64,000 nucleotides of DNA from Hypomesus transpacificus (taxonomy: Eukaryota > Chordata > Actinopteri > Osmeriformes > Osmeridae), in contig NC_061061.1 in NCBI RefSeq assembly GCF_021917145.1, forward strand, positions 13,456,908 through 13,520,907. Direction: 5' to 3'. Position numbers and translations under genes: made by a program. Positions 23,417 through 38,030 of the stretch are shown piece by piece (within the stretch, counting starts at the first letter, position 1; each line of letters starts with the position of its first letter). A model generated the notes under the pieces. The model was given only the letters and a program-made list of their open reading frames with translations, was not told the DNA's origin and made no database searches.

Positions 23417-26400
23417 CTGTATAACAAAATGGACTAGGAATTACATTTTCAAACTTCACAAATGAAATTTAGTTTCTACATTTCGACATAAAACTCTGAA
23501 GCCCTAAAGGGCAGATGAGACAGAAACAAATCTGCATATTCGTATGCATTGCAAATGTTCTGTATTCTTTGGCAACAACCTTGTTTTGTATAATTTCACA
23601 ATAACTGTTTTCATAGACCTTTTAGGGGTTCTTTATCATCCCAAGAAAACAGAGAAAGATACAAATGTTTGGGTGAAAAAGCGTTGGGGACTTGATTAAG
23701 GATTACCTTGAAGCACTGATAGCAGGAAGAAGTTTCCTCTGCAAGACTCCACAGCTCAGCAGCAGAAGAAGGAGAGTAAACCCACCAGAGGGTGACCACT
23801 CAGACTCAAACAGATTGACAACCTTTTCTCTCAACTTCTCTGGAGAAAAAAACAGGAGACGTCAGCATCTGGCGATGACATCACCCCTTAGAGTGACACA
23901 CAAGCTCCTAACTGACACAAAGGTGACACACACCCACACACACAGTTGTACAAACTCAGACAACACCTTCTCACGTCTCCTTACAGGGCTCACAGTGTGA
24001 GTATCACTTTTCATGAGTCATATGGAGTGCCTTGAAATGACAGAGAGTGACTGTTGGCCCTGTCCAACACCATGACAGACGAGCTCAGATCCCTCTCCTC
24101 CACATAGTTGCGTCACCCCACTGGTTTAGTCAACAAACTGTTTGGATGGTATCAACCAGTCTGTGTCTCCCTTTTCTACATCATGCTAGTATGGCTGCAG
24201 AGACAATTGTTAGGCCCCATATATGAGCAGTCAGTTGCTGGTGCAGCAAAGAATGGATGGTGAGAGCTTATTAGTTAACACATCATGTCCCCAGACAAAA
24301 AGTTCTGAGAAACGAAATTGATATGGACAATACAACGACAAATTCTGTTTGTTTGTCATCAAGGGTTGTTCATTTTGACAGAGTAGACAGTAGTGTTTCT
24401 CTTGGCAACTGCAAATCAAATTCCCATCCCAAACAATCCTGCTTGATTTGCACACTTCCACACACAAAAGGCGTTATGTAGCTCTTTGTAGCTCTGTTAC
24501 ATTATCTAGCTCTTAAATTCTGCACTTCGACACCGAACTATCATTAACCCTTGTCAGAACAATATATACATTTTACTAAACATTGCGTCAAGCTCCTCCA
24601 TCTGCACAACACAAAAGCATAGAGAGGGGCAATGTTCAAGTTGAGAGGCCATGCATCAGCAATGGCTGAGGGAACAGAGAAGAACAAGCAGGGCAACAGA
24701 GGCACTGACACCATCACCACTAACAATAAGTACAACAAGAGCCCCATTGATTGTTATACAAATGGCAGGCAGAGCGAGCATGTGCCACAGGCCACTTGCC
24801 TCATACCAGCTCCAACACCAGGCTCCCTCTCAGCTGTCCTCTCAGTTGGATGGTTCTACTCTTCTTCTTCCTGTAGCTAATTCTTTTTCGGCTCAGGGAC
24901 AGAGATCTTGATGGTTGGTTCTGTGCAAAGGGATAGGAGGAAGGCCAGATTGTGTGAGCCCTGGTCTATGTTGAATGTGTGCAGTGGGTAGTTTTTAATA
25001 TGCATTCTCATCATGCTCCTAGACCCACTCCATGCATTCCTTTAGTCTGTCCCCCCTTGCTCTCTCGTTGTGTTTCTATCAGACCCCAGGATTCACCCTG
25101 AAACCTTGTTCTTAGCAAAGCTGGCCAGCCTAACGCTTGGTAACTTTCCAACTTAAAGCCATGTTCTTAGGCCAAGAGAACTGCTAAAGTACATTACTGT
25201 AAACTGTGCATCCATAATGGTTGAAAGAGAAGCATACTATGTGCTTACTGTTTCTGAAATCTCTCCAAGGGCAAAGAAACTCATCCTCAAAACGATTTAT
25301 TATTGACTACATTTAACTATCATGTGTTTGTGATTGATGATACAGTAGTCAACACTGTTATGGTCAATCTATTGGACCAGTATGTCAACAAGTACACACC
25401 AACACATATCAGATATTTTCCCAATAAAGGTGGGCTTGTAGATAAATTGTGTTATTGTGTTGAGGCTAAAATGCAGTTAAAGGTAAAAACCTTACTTTTT
25501 ATTTTTTTAAACAATGAGTCCAATTTTAGTGGACTATTACAGCCACTCATCTGCAAACCCCTTTGTAATGGCAGTAATGGCATTCACCAAGTAATAGATT
25601 TCTCATAGGGAATCCCTACACAAGCATGTGTAGTTAACTTTTGAGGGTGGGCATAGGAGGTAGGATGGAAGGAGACAGAGTGAATACAGTATTCACATTC
25701 TGAAGCAGAGTATAAATGAATACTCAGCATGCCACAACCTCCCACACACACGCACGGAACACATGGCTAATCAATGAACACACTCCACACTGTTCCTTAA
25801 AAGCAGTACGTTAGTTATGTGACCTTCCTCTACGCCCCCTCCACTTCATTCCATGGGGACAAAGCAGAGTTTCCTTGTGCTGTATGGTCCTTGTTTGTTT
25901 TGTGTGTGTGTGTGCAAACACACATGCTGTAGGGATAAGAGTTAACTGACTTCAAACGACCCTGGTTACAACACAATCGGTTATCAAGTGATAATTTTCA
26001 CCTTTGTAAAATAAGTGATGCATTTCAGGAACACAATATAAAATATTCATGTACTAACACAACAGACATTGACAATAAAGACTTTTGTGACCCACCACAA
26101 TTATTCCTATCAAGGGAGCAGAAGTGTCATACAATGTGACACATTTTCCATTACCCATCAAGTCAAAATATGATAACAAGTTACCATACCACCCACCATC
26201 TGTGCTGAGTGGACAGGGCCAAGATCACTTGTATTGTTAATATCATATTCTGTATGTGTGTCTGAGTGCTGGGCAGTCTGAGCAATAAAGGATACTTTGT
26301 CCATAAAACACTGCCCATTGTGCGCTGGATAAACTGGAGAAATTCTCCAGAGAGTCCAGCTCACAGCTAACGCTTGCTGTTTGCTTCTGACGTGTGCTGG

Positions 26401-29400
26401 TGTATAAGCTCGGTACCCACTAAAATCCTTTGAGCAGATGGCCTCAGACACACCCGCTTCCCCTCCTACACTACACATGCTAAACACCCCCTACAACTAC
26501 ATACACAACACATGCACAAACAAGCCACAATCTAAGGTTCTGCTGAGGCAACGTTTCATGACATCACTTTCGGTCACAGAATAATGTCACAAAGTCTCCA
26601 CTTGATTCAGTTGGACAGTTTCACAAAAATTGGTGGAAACACAGATCGTTCGTCTTATGGCACCTAGTTATATTTACAGTGAAAAGACACATCATGCTGA
26701 GTGTTCTTACGCGTCTTGTAAGAAAATGTGTGATTGTTAATGTGTGCATGTTTGCCTACAAGCCTTGCGTGTTTGTATCTGTGTGTGGATGTATTTCTGG
26801 GAGGGTTTTCACACCCGTGTGTATCTGCTACCTGGCAGTCCTGTGTCTTTGGACCAGTTTAGTGGTCCCAAGCACAGTAGGCAGATGGCGCACCACAGGG
26901 CCCTTTCTCATTTGAGTACTTTCTCTTCCGTTTAGCTTAGTAGGGGGCGACAAACAGAGCAGTCACCTGCTCAACCCCACAGATAGGAGACCAATATTTT
27001 TACCAAATCAAAACATGCAAAGCTCTATTCCTATCCTTTAAAAAGGATTTCCAGATGCCTATTCTAGTCTCGTTTTTTACTTCGGGTAAAAATACTTTAT
27101 ACTGGAGAGTGATTGTTACAAACAAATCAAGTAAATCAGAGTCTCTCGCCATTTGATACAAATGGAAGATGACCATAGAAGGACTCTATACTACCAGTAG
27201 TAATACAATATTTTAAATATAGACCACTTTTTAAAAACATAAATCCAAACACATCCTTCACTTAAAAATCTCTAAAGGTATAACCAAATATGGGAATTAT
27301 AACACAAAAACACATGAAATCACTTGGTGAACCCACATACGCTCACCTAAAGACATTTGAATGCTTGCACAAAGATATGCCATCATCCAAACACACGCAA
27401 ACAATAGATGCTACTCACCTGTGTTCGTGAGTGTTGCCAAACTTCTTCTCCTATGCAAGAGTTCCCACTTTATCAGTCAGCAGTCAACAGACAAATAGAC
27501 ATGCACAACACACTGAGCGTCACGCCACTCAGCTACCATGAAGACCTCTCGCCACTCTCAGTACCAAGCCCCAACAGTGGACCACCCCCCCCACCCCCCA
27601 CCCTTCCACCCCCCACATATGGAAATCTGGCCCTTTAGTGTAACAGCATTGTTCAGAGCCTGCGCCCCAAGACCGAGCCATTCATAAATTCACACCCCAC
27701 ACTGAGGCCAGCCACAATGGCCAGTTGTGTTTCGACTCGCCTCAACAAATATGGTTAAGGCTTTGAACCCTGAGGCCTGTCCATTTAAGCACACAGACAT
27801 TTGCTTTTTACTTGATGGATCTGAGTGTATTAATTTGACTTTGCGTTTGTGGAGTCACTGCACCAAAGAGTACAGGACAGAGATGGTGGGGGAGTTGTGC
27901 AGGAGTGTGGACAACAGAGAGTTGTAATGTCACTGGCATTGGCAAAAACATTATTGGTACATAGGAATTGCCATTGAGAAGGTACAATATAGGGGAGGGG
28001 TGTAAGGATTAAGTGAATGTAATAAAGGGCCAGTTGAAGATTGTGTTTCCAAAACTAGATTAATGTTCCACCAATCCCTGGATCACAACCATATGGTCCA
28101 CAAACCAAAAACGGTGTCTTCTTTTGCAAATGAGGTATAGCTGAATTATTTGGAACTATCAATACTGTTTTACACAATTAACCCCATTATGAGAAAGCCA
28201 GAAAACTATTGTACAATCCTCCTCCAAATGCTTGACACAATTCAAGTTATCAAACTCTCAGGTACAACAGGGGCAAAAGTCTGCACAGGTTAGAATAGTG
28301 ATCTTTCAACAAGAAGATAGGAAAGGTGACATTGGACAGGCCTAAATCATGAGCATTTGTCAGACTGAATTTTTTTTGCTAACAATTAGTACATAACAGA
28401 TCTCTAAAACATTACTCGGAAAAAATATTGAGAACACAATGGGGGTAGGGAACTAGTTCTCCCTGAGCCCCGAACAGAGCATCCACAACCCTCCTGACAT
28501 TGGCCATTGTCTGCCAAGGCCTGCTGGGACAACGGAACAGTACAGTCCGAGCCTGACACCGGGCTACACTGGGAAGTCGATGGCCACAGATAATTGTCGT
28601 GTTAAGCACAACAATCTCCTTTTCTCTTTGCCTACGCTCATTCCTCTATCCCTCCCCCTTTTTCTTACCCTCTATCTGTCCCTTCTTGGATCTCTCACCA
28701 TTAGCTATATTAGCTAATGTGACATATAGACTTGGTTCTTCTTTCAGACATTTATCCGGTATGATTTGGCACATAGCTGTACAGTACATTGATGTGGTTT
28801 CTATTACAGGTGTATGATGTAGGCGTGTGTGGGGCCCAGAGTCCTGAATACAAATATTATCAGAGTTATTATAAGAGTGATACAACACAAAAAGAGAAAA
28901 AATCACATTGTTTAGAAATCCTAACTGGATTGACGGCTCTTAATTGCTGCAACATAAACAATGATTTGAAAGCAAAGACAGTGCACCAGAAGTACTTTCC
29001 CAACAGGTGTTCTGAAATTGATTACTTCTATCTTTAAAGTCATGCATGGTTTGTGAGTCTGACTACTAATGAAAGAAATACAATAGATAAGTAACCCACC
29101 CTTTCAATCCACAATAGTCATCCAACTGGCATAAAACATTATGCCAAGTCTCAAATTTTGAAAATACGTATTTATTATTATTGCATTCTTATCCACTCTA
29201 AGGTCAAAAACAATTGTGTATCTAGAATTTTTGTCTGGTTGCCACGACAGTAAACATATCATCTATGGAAACTTGTGTAACATGATTCAGTTCCCAACTG
29301 AATCATTATCTATAGTCCACTTGGCTCTCAACTCAATTGATCATTGATGCAATCATAATCCAAATAAGGCATTCATCCTATGGGTAATTTTTTTGAAGTG

Positions 29401-31141
29401 TTTCCACTGATGGAATAATATTATTCATAAAGTCCTAATACTGTACAATAGCATGTTACACATGAATCTGAAAATACTTCGTTGTGAGTTCTGTTGTTCA
29501 TTAAATACAAATCAGACAGACCATTCTTGTTTTCACTATGGCACCCATTCTACTAAAGGCTACACTTCTAAAAGGCTTGGTTGGCACACTACCAAAGCAA
29601 AGCCACAACACTAAGCAATATCCACAATATTCTCCTTTCTGGAACTGACAAATATCCTCCCAGTTAACAAGCAAACACATAACTGGAACTGTGTCTGTAA
29701 ATAAAAAATGTTTGAAACTCTGTTAACATATTACTCAGCTTCATCAGGATAATCTTGCGTAGTCCTTACCTTGTCGTCTGATCTGCTTCACTGACTGAAT
29801 GCTTGGCTGCAATGCCCACTAAAGAGTCAGCCCGTCTTCCACGGCATCTGCCTTGTCCCCTGCTCCTACTCACAAGAAAATAATGTATGTTGCAGTTTCA
29901 ATCTTGCAACAAAATGGTAAGAAACTGTTTACTGTAAATACATAAATTCCTACTTTTGCAATTTGTTTTTATATTAGAGAAAACATCAGAATGTCAAAAC
30001 CTATGGTTAATCATGAAATCATTATGAAAGTTTGTCAGAAGATTTATAGAATCATCTTTAGTGAGGGATGTATAAAAAAGCATGATAAGAACACATGGTT
30101 GATGAGATGGCTCAATTATTATAGGCAGTGAAAAGCATTTGTCATATAGATTCCCATAGGGGGATTGTAGTAGTGTCAAGTGTAATTAGCTGACAAAGTT
30201 TCCACACAGAAACAAGAGGGACATCTGGTGGCGTAAACCAAGACAAAAAGACTAAAATATTTAAAAAGCTTTTATTGTCAAATACCTGTACAAGTACATA
30301 TGCACTGTAGAATGATGCTGAGTGTTTGAAAAAAAGCAATGTAAAAAATAAGACATCAAATTTATTCCCACATAACATCAGCAAATAAAAGCTGGAAACA
30401 AGCTGTAGCTACACTATACTGAAATCTCTAAAATACTAAAACAAAAATGACTTAAAGTCTTTGGGGGGAAAAAAGCATTTCTAATGTACAGATTTTAAGC
30501 AAGTACAGAAAGTTAAACAATGCATTAGTCTTTTCATTAGTCCTGGACTAACTAGCATGACATCGATATGTTTATATTCAATATCAAACTTCATGTCTAC
30601 AATGCCTGCAAATTACATGATAGTCATCAAATGTTTATTAAAAAAGTCAAAATAACTTTTAACTGAATTTAATAATATTGACTTAATTTTGTAGCAGACT
30701 GTACCTCAATTACAAGAAGTCTCAGTTCCTTAAAGCCATGTTTAGAGAATTATAATCACAAAGTGCATTATCATTAAATCCATAACTTGTTCATTATCAT
30801 CCAGGGTTAAACTAACAATTAAATCAAAAATTATATAGTATATAAAATGTTGTTTATTTACACAGTCCACAGTATAAAAATAACAGCCCTTAATAGAACC
30901 ATTTACAACCCTAAAAGAGCTCCCAAAATAGGTTCAATTTAGAATTTCAGGTCTGTAAGGCACCACAAACAATATTTATAAGAAAAATAGTTATAAAGAT
31001 TTGGGTTCTTAGGCTGAAACAGGTTACATCTGGAACATTTTGAGGTTCTATTGTGCATCTAATGATTCTATGGAATAATTTCCGATTGCATTTGGTTGAC
31101 ACATTAATGGATATCCTTATATCAGGTGTTGTGTTGACGTC
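23417..31141. other. Long intergenic region between mag and lsr
   Basis: About 7.7 kb. The left end should hold the mag promoter and a non-coding first exon. The right end (about 30270-31141) is probably the lsr 3' untranslated region. Frames of 60 to 110 codons occur on both strands but lack splice context or recognisable domains. In human the LSR-MAG interval contains USF2 and HAMP. I looked for a bHLH-zip domain and for the Cys-dense hepcidin peptide and saw neither. Confidence 0.5.
30271..30276 (-). other. Candidate lsr polyadenylation signal
   Basis: Reverse-strand AATAAA about 870 bases after the lsr stop codon, at the end of an AT-rich stretch. Plausible but unproven. Confidence 0.35.
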
Positions 31142-32436
31142 TCACACAACAAGACTTTCACGGCTCACGGCTCCATTCTGTGGGGAAAAAGAGAATACTG
31201 TTGGTGGAACATTTCAGTGGGGTGTGTGGTACCAGGCAATAAAACATTTAATATATCGACATCTATCATAACACGTCGTTATATTTGGAAATAAATATTT
31301 TTCCGTACAACCAATGTAAAGTCAAAAAAGGAAAAAGCTAACTTATGGGAGTTGCAATCCTCTAAAACTTTCTTATAGACTTTATTACTATACTTTCACA
31401 AACAATTACAATGATAATATATAAATATGCTTTCCATATAATATACATGTTTATGCAATCTTACACACTGTGGTTTGTAGGTAGTTATTGGATGCATTAC
31501 TGTTAGTCTCATTCACTCCCCTTTTTACATACCTTGCGCAAGTTGCTTTTCTTTGAGGATGGAATGCTCTCGCTGTCACTGTAATGTGGCGGTGGAGGAC
31601 GCGAGTAGTCATCTCGAGCACCAGTGTCTGGGTAGGCAGAAGGCGCGGCCAGAGGAAGGGGGGGAGGCCCGCGCGTGTCCCGCCCTCGGTTCGAACGGTC
31701 ACTCTCGTAGTCCAGGTACTCTCGGCTCCGTGTTCTCTGCTGCTCTCCCAGCTTCTTCTTCTCCATAGCTTCCCGCAGGAAGCTGTCATCGTAGGCATCC
31801 GCCCCGCCTCTGCCACGCTCGCGGCCACGCTCCAAATCCATCAGGTCGTCACGACTACGCGTGCGTCTGCCTTGGAGACCACTGGCTGGACTGCCACCGC
31901 GTCGGGGCTCGGGTGAGTAATCACGTCGGTGACGGTCGTCATAGTCACGACCGTAGCCACCGCGGCTGCTGCTGCTCCACTCCTCATCAGATCTAAAGAC
32001 GGAAAGCACAAACAGATTTTTAAACTACACCAACCTTAACCCATATATTGAGAAAATGTAGAACTAGTGTCAAATCAGGTAGGGGTGGAAGTAACAGAAG
32101 AACAGTGACTGACCCTCTCCGGCCTCTGGCCCCTTCATCACGGCGGTATCCACGAGTGTCTTCACGAGAGTCTTGTGGGTATCGGCGGGTGATGTCATCC
32201 AGGTTTTCCATTGATCGGGCACGCCCACGGCCACCCATGTGGTCTGCAGAGGTCCTTCCCCCACGCTGGGGGTAGTCATCCCGACGCTGGACATGCTGGG
32301 ACACACTGCTGATGGTGCTCATTGCCTCGTCCTGGTCGTAGACTGTGGCGAGAGGAGGGGGCTGGGAGCGCCCACCTCCACGACGAGGATCCAAGCCGTC
32401 GTGCAGGGAGCTAACCTCACTCATTCCCCCGTCCAC

Positions 32437-32469
<33 letters not shown>

Positions 32470-35400
32470 AAGGGAGAGAAATCAACAAAAATGTTTTGGT
32501 CTAGATGAGATATGTTGGGAAGATAGCTGGGAAAAGTTTGCTTACAGCGGTACTTTCCAGGTTTGTCTCCAGGCCGTGTAGGGTCCATGTTGGCCAGCTC
32601 TTTCTCCATGTAGTAGATGGCCCGAGTCGCATTTCCATCGGGATCTACCTGGATACGATAGCCACTCCGGGCTGTGGGTAGAATAAGGGATCAGTAAATA
32701 ACAAACTGACTATTAAACAACAGCTAGTTATTTGAGTTCTTGATCAAATTCCTAAACTGACTGAGAATCAATCCTGTATTCATCACATCCACCACTTACT
32801 ATGATCTACTCCTCCACTGTCCTGGTCGTGGAGCAGAGGCACTTGGGAGCCATGCCCAACTGCAGAAATAAAGGATACCAACAGAGATTAGGAAACAATC
32901 ACAATGCATAACAACAGCGGTGCGGCACAGCGAGTTGCAACACTTGAAATGGAGATGAAAATTGGGATTGGGGGAGGAGCCATGGGGTGGTGAGGACTTG
33001 GATTTGAAAATGTGAAACTTTTAAGTGGCGTCGGGGCACATCTACTAACCCCATATAGAAACATATGAGGTCCATATTCTTGCAGTCTCTAATTGTTTGA
33101 GGGCTACATAATATATTTTTGTATGATTACCGAGATTTAAACAAAAACTGCAGCTGTCTAGTATCGTCCTAGTCATCACCACACTTTTGTCCGATTTTGC
33201 AATAGACAGACAATGCACACAAGGACACGATTTAGTCTCTAATGACTCCCTATTAGTGCTACTCTGACCATTTTTTACTCTGATCATTTTCTATGTGATG
33301 GGCCTTTAAGAAATCCAAAGTCAAAAAATGTCTAGTATATGCACAAGGTCTACTGACAACTAGATGTTGATTCTTAATTTAATAAAAATAATGTTTTTCC
33401 TGAAGACATTTCTTACCTGAACTGGTGGCATCATAGTCACGTCCATAACCATTGGGGTGGGAAGGCATAGGCAGGAGTGGCATGCCGGGCTGGTTCATAC
33501 CCCCTACATATGGAGGCTGGGCATACATGCTGGGGGCATAGAGTGTTGGGGCATACTGACTAGGCACACCCGACTTCACTGCTTTTCCAGCCTCATACAC
33601 TGTGAAAAGCAATAAGATAGCCAATTGGACAAGTTTAATGTTTGCATGATTGTTGTCAACGCCACCTCAGAAAGTGGAAGGAACTAAGCAGCTGATTCTC
33701 TCTACTTCCTCTTCGGTGATGGTGATGGGGGAGTGGCTCTTCTTGTTTGGCCTGAGATCAACAATCAGCTCATTGTCTCTTTGAAGGGTCAGGTTGTTGT
33801 CATGACACAACATTGCTAAGTCTGATACCTTCTGCATCTATGCTGATTCAGTGGAATCCCAATAATGATTTCATAAAAAGGAAATCAGACCAGTCATGGT
33901 GGTTTTTTAGCGAACTTGATTTGCGGACTGTTTGCAGACTGGTGTGGGTCAGGTGACTTTGGTGCATTATGATGGTGCTGACTTGAGTGTCATCACTTGC
34001 TTCTCCAGGCATTTTTGTCTTGCTTTAAGACATACTTTACCAACTGGGAATTCTGTATCAAAACGCACTTTGTTGTTATGATGTCACTCAGACATCATAA
34101 CAATACCTTATTTTTGCAGTCAAGATTTGGGGATTCAGAACAGCAACGGGTTTGAGCAACTGAATAGCTTTTAAGTGGTCTTAACAAACAAACAGACACA
34201 AGTTGGCTGCTGGAATTTACAAATAAAATAGATCTAAACTAAGAAGATAAAACATATTTGATTGTTCCATTAATATCCTTCCTGTTTTACTTCCTCCGAC
34301 ACAGATTGTGGTCATCATCTTTTGGGGGAGGGTACTTACGTGCCCGGGGGCAGCAGCAGCGCTCAGGGCAGCAAGGGCAGCTGATGTAACAGCAGCAGGT
34401 GTGTGGGCAGCACTGGCACCAGCAGATCCCTATAAGAAGTAACAGCAGCAGGAAGCCGAATACCACCAGCACGACCAGCAGCCAGTCTGAGGGGCAGAGG
34501 ATGAAATGGGAGACAGAGAGAAATCATTGTTACTCCATCAGCTGCTTTTACTTTTTCCAACTAAAATCATTCTAGGCTTTCAAGACCATTTCTATGCCAA
34601 GACTCCCTATTTTAAAACATTGCATTTTGTGTGTGTATATATGGAAAGTACCTCAAACTGGTTTTACTTGATCCTAGTTGTGGCTTCAGAGGAAGCTTTG
34701 TACTGTTCTGTATAAACACTACAAATGCAGTGATATGTACTGAATTTTCCCAAGCGTTACATCAATTGACTAATTCCTAATAGAAATAATACATTTAACA
34801 TGACTGGTTAGTCAGAGTTTAGAGAAACCTGACTGTTTTTCTACTTTCATTCTTCAAACAATGATATCAGCCATGAAAAACTAACAAAATAGTACAAGAA
34901 ATAAATATAAATTATAGTTACTCTAGGGATCTAAGGGATCTTAACAACAAGAGAATATATTTTAGTCATTTGCAGTTTCTTGAGTCAGTGTAGTAGACAT
35001 TTTTATTTTGTGACATTTTTGTTCACTTGATGCAACAGAAAATATACAATTATAATAAACTGATTGGCCAGCATCATTGTAGCTACAGAGCCCAAGGCTG
35101 GTACATTATCTGCTGAGAGTTTCGCAGTACCAAACAGAAAAAGTTGAAGGAGTGGAAAGAGAAAAAGGCCCTTTTCCATTTGTGAGAAGCCCATGGTTGA
35201 TCGTAATTTGTCAGGACAAGTCTAAAAAGATAGGAAAGGAAAAGAAGCGACTTTTGACCAGATATTTGTATAAATATTCCAGACTTCCTGAGCAACATTC
35301 TATTTTCTTAAATTTTGAGTTATGGGGACTTTTTATGGGGACTCCAACTCATTCTAACTATGGTCCTATCACAAAAAAACCTCTAGATTGGCTTCTGTAC

Positions 35401-37144
35401 CTTCCATAACCAGTAAGTCAATCTCAGGCAGAAGGTCAGTTGTATTTGACTTTCTCTCTGTGAAAGAAAGATAAATCCACAATTACTTACAATTAACTCC
35501 TCAGGTAGTATATGACTAACTAGTAACTACCTGTTATATTGTGGTTTCTCCAAAGAACTATTCGGTACAGGATTTCGCAGACAGGTAACAATTTCAGTTT
35601 CAGAATTATACACTGGAGACTGTAGAATAGTTTCAGTGACATCTTAGGTCAATATTCATATTTATCGCAAGGGACGGACGAGATGTGAGAAGAAATAGAA
35701 AAGCAGAAAAGCAGTTGTCTTGAAGGTAGACAGATGGATGATAGAGGAGTGGGGGAGTTCTGCAGATGATCCAGCCTGTATGGAGACACTCACCCAACAC
35801 TATGAGCTCAGTGTAGTCCTCACTGGTCCCAGTCAGGTCCTGAGCCGATACCACAGAGCAGACATACACACCACTGTCTCCCCATGCCGTCTGGGCGATG
35901 CTTAGGTCAGCATCTACCAAGACAACATGGAACTAATATGAGCAGACTAAAAGGTGGAACCCTTATGTAACAAGCTCATGCAAATGCAATTATCCAACTA
36001 GCACACACTCAGATCAAATACAAAGAGTCAAATACAGATACACAGAAACCAAGATAAAATCATTCACACACAAACTCACTGTTTGTGATGGTGATTTTGC
36101 GTCCCTGATATTCCTGGCTCAGGGTGACAGAGCCTCCTTGTTTGGAAGCCACATTGCGCACCGTTCGTAAACTGTCTGAGCACTCAATGTTAGGATTGTA
36201 ATTTGGGTTGTTCTGTGACAACATGTTGTCTGCACTGCTGGGGTTGAGTGCAGCCTGTATTGGGTCTCTACAGTAGGACTTGTACCTCCAGGTTACCACA
36301 GGTGGCTGGGTGGAGGATGTCTGGAAGTTGCAGGTGAGGGTGACCGGCTGAAACAATATGACTACGTACCTCTTCTGAGGGCACTGGACCGAGATGGCCA
36401 TAGTGGAGCCTAAAAGATGAGGGGGCATATTTAGGCAAAATACTGCAAGTAGCACAGCCAAATATTGACATCCAAAATCCAAGATAAATTCATACATTTT
36501 AAGTAAGTAGGTAAACAATTACAAATCAGATCAGACCCCTCTGCTTTTAAGGTGTGGCTGCAATTACAGACACCAGTAAACTATTTCGCAACTGCAATGA
36601 GACAGAGATCTCTGCTGGATTATTTTCGAAGCTTTACAGTACACTGTTAACGGGTTAATATTCAAATATTCATATTGCATATTAATTGTAACTTCTATTC
36701 ATGTCTTCCAACAAATTAGTAGGGTACTAAATTAGAGCTTAATTGTGATCAAAACACCCCACTCAGCTCTGTGTGATGTGAAATATAAGGAACTAATAGG
36801 CCTACACCTGGTATGGAAGGCTGTATTTTATTTATCGGTTAGAGGACAACTACATTTTAAATAAATAAATAAACCTAATCAGGACATGAGGTAGGTTACA
36901 GGTAAACAGAACTGTGCACAACCACAAAAAAGGTTTACTAGGCCAATCCCTATGAGTTTGGAATAACAAAAAGCAGCTGAACTTAATCTATTAAGAACAC
37001 GAATATCTACTAGAACATATATGTTCCTTACAAAGTTCCTTACAGCGTTTCAAAATCCAATATGGCTGAACGGTAATTTCATTTTTACATTTCTGTCGGC
37101 CTACCTGTTGCAATTAGAACGATCACGACGTGGATCAGGAACAT
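31142..37144 (-). CDS. lsr: Lipolysis-stimulated lipoprotein receptor (angulin-1)
   Basis: Eleven coding exons on the minus strand (37144-37105, 36409-36080, 35913-35794, 35457-35401, 34486-34340, 33599-33417, 32859-32800, 32671-32546, 32435-32114, 31992-31533, 31177-31142) join in frame to 626 residues, against 649 in human. Exon 1 is a signal peptide. Two exons make one V-type immunoglobulin domain with WGDSGVYVC near its end. The fifth exon encodes the membrane helix and a palmitoylation-type cluster, [20 protein letters not shown], diagnostic of the LSR/ILDR family. The cytoplasmic part is rich in Arg, Asp, Ser and Tyr and contains SGYRIQ and YYMEKELAN, as in LSR. The tiny last exon ends SRESLVV like human LSR, which separates it from ILDR1/2. 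Angulins recruit tricellulin to tricellular junctions, and LSR also binds lipoproteins. The 57-base stem exon may be alternatively spliced, as in mammals. Confidence 0.94.
32437..32457. repeat. (TG)n microsatellite abutting an lsr acceptor
   Basis: On the lsr strand this is a CA repeat that runs straight into the AG acceptor of the exon starting at 32435, in place of a normal pyrimidine tract. Confidence 0.85.
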
Positions 37145-37799
37145 GTTTGTATCCTTTCTGGATAAAAAAGAAATCTTCGAATGATCTGCATATACACAAC
37201 ACAATTCTGATTATGTGACAACTATTAAACTGTAAAGGAATGAGAGCCCTAAACAAACAGAAACTAGTTATTATTTTCCTCAACCTACAAAATCCCCCAT
37301 TTTGTATCACAATGTAAATTTGGGTGCGCCAGTTGGCTACGTCAGGAGTCTACGACAGACAGGTGAGCGCGCAAGAATACTGTAACCCAGGGGTGGCTTT
37401 TACACGTAACAAATAGTAAACTACTTAGATGCTGAAGTATATACATTTGTTTACTATTCATATATGTACACATATTATTTACGTGTTGTTTTTTTCTTGT
37501 TTTGCAATTGCCAAAAGCATTGTTTCGTAATGAGTGGGACACACCAAATCAGTTGGTATGGTCCAGTTTCATACGAAAGTTAATTTTCAACCAGTCAACC
37601 CCTGGCCTGTTCCATAAAGTAGGGGTGTGCGATACTGCAACATTTGGTATCGATCCGATACCAGGTAAATACATGGCCAGTATTGCCAATGACTCTTATT
37701 GAAAGACTTGTTGCTCTTGTTGGTTAGTTGTAACTGACTTAAAACTGTTGTACTTGCCGTGTAATATAATTGTGTTGGTTGTTTTTTTTCCACAGGTAC

Positions 37800-38030
37800 A
37801 CCCTTGCACTTTCCAAGGTTCATGTTGTTTAATTGTATCTTATTGTATCTTGTTCATCTACATGCTCTTATGGTTCTTCCCTTTTGGACTTAGTTTTTAC
37901 AATGTATGCTTCATGTTTTGGTCACCCGCAATGTTTGGGACTATCTCGTTGTTATGATGCACCTGTGCACTTTTGTAAAGCTATCTTTTGGAAGTCGCTT
38001 TGTCTGCTAAATGCATAAATGTAAATGTAA
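37800..38030 (+). mobile_element. SINE-like fragment nested in the hAT-like element
   Basis: It ends with TTTGTAAAGCTATCTTTTGG, AAGTCGCTTTGTCTGCTAAA and a run of AATGTAAATGTAAATG, the tail type also seen at 55638-55720. The left boundary is not defined. Confidence 0.5.

Noticed and set aside
24231-24467. Cysteine-containing minus-strand frame as a possible hepcidin
   Set aside because: The cysteine spacing does not match hepcidin, and there is no signal peptide or prodomain.
25303-25608. 101-residue plus-strand frame between mag and lsr
   Set aside because: AT-rich, no domain, no splice signals and no coding-like composition.
31553-31916. Plus-strand frames over the lsr tail exons
   Set aside because: Antisense shadows of the Arg/Ser-rich lsr coding sequence.
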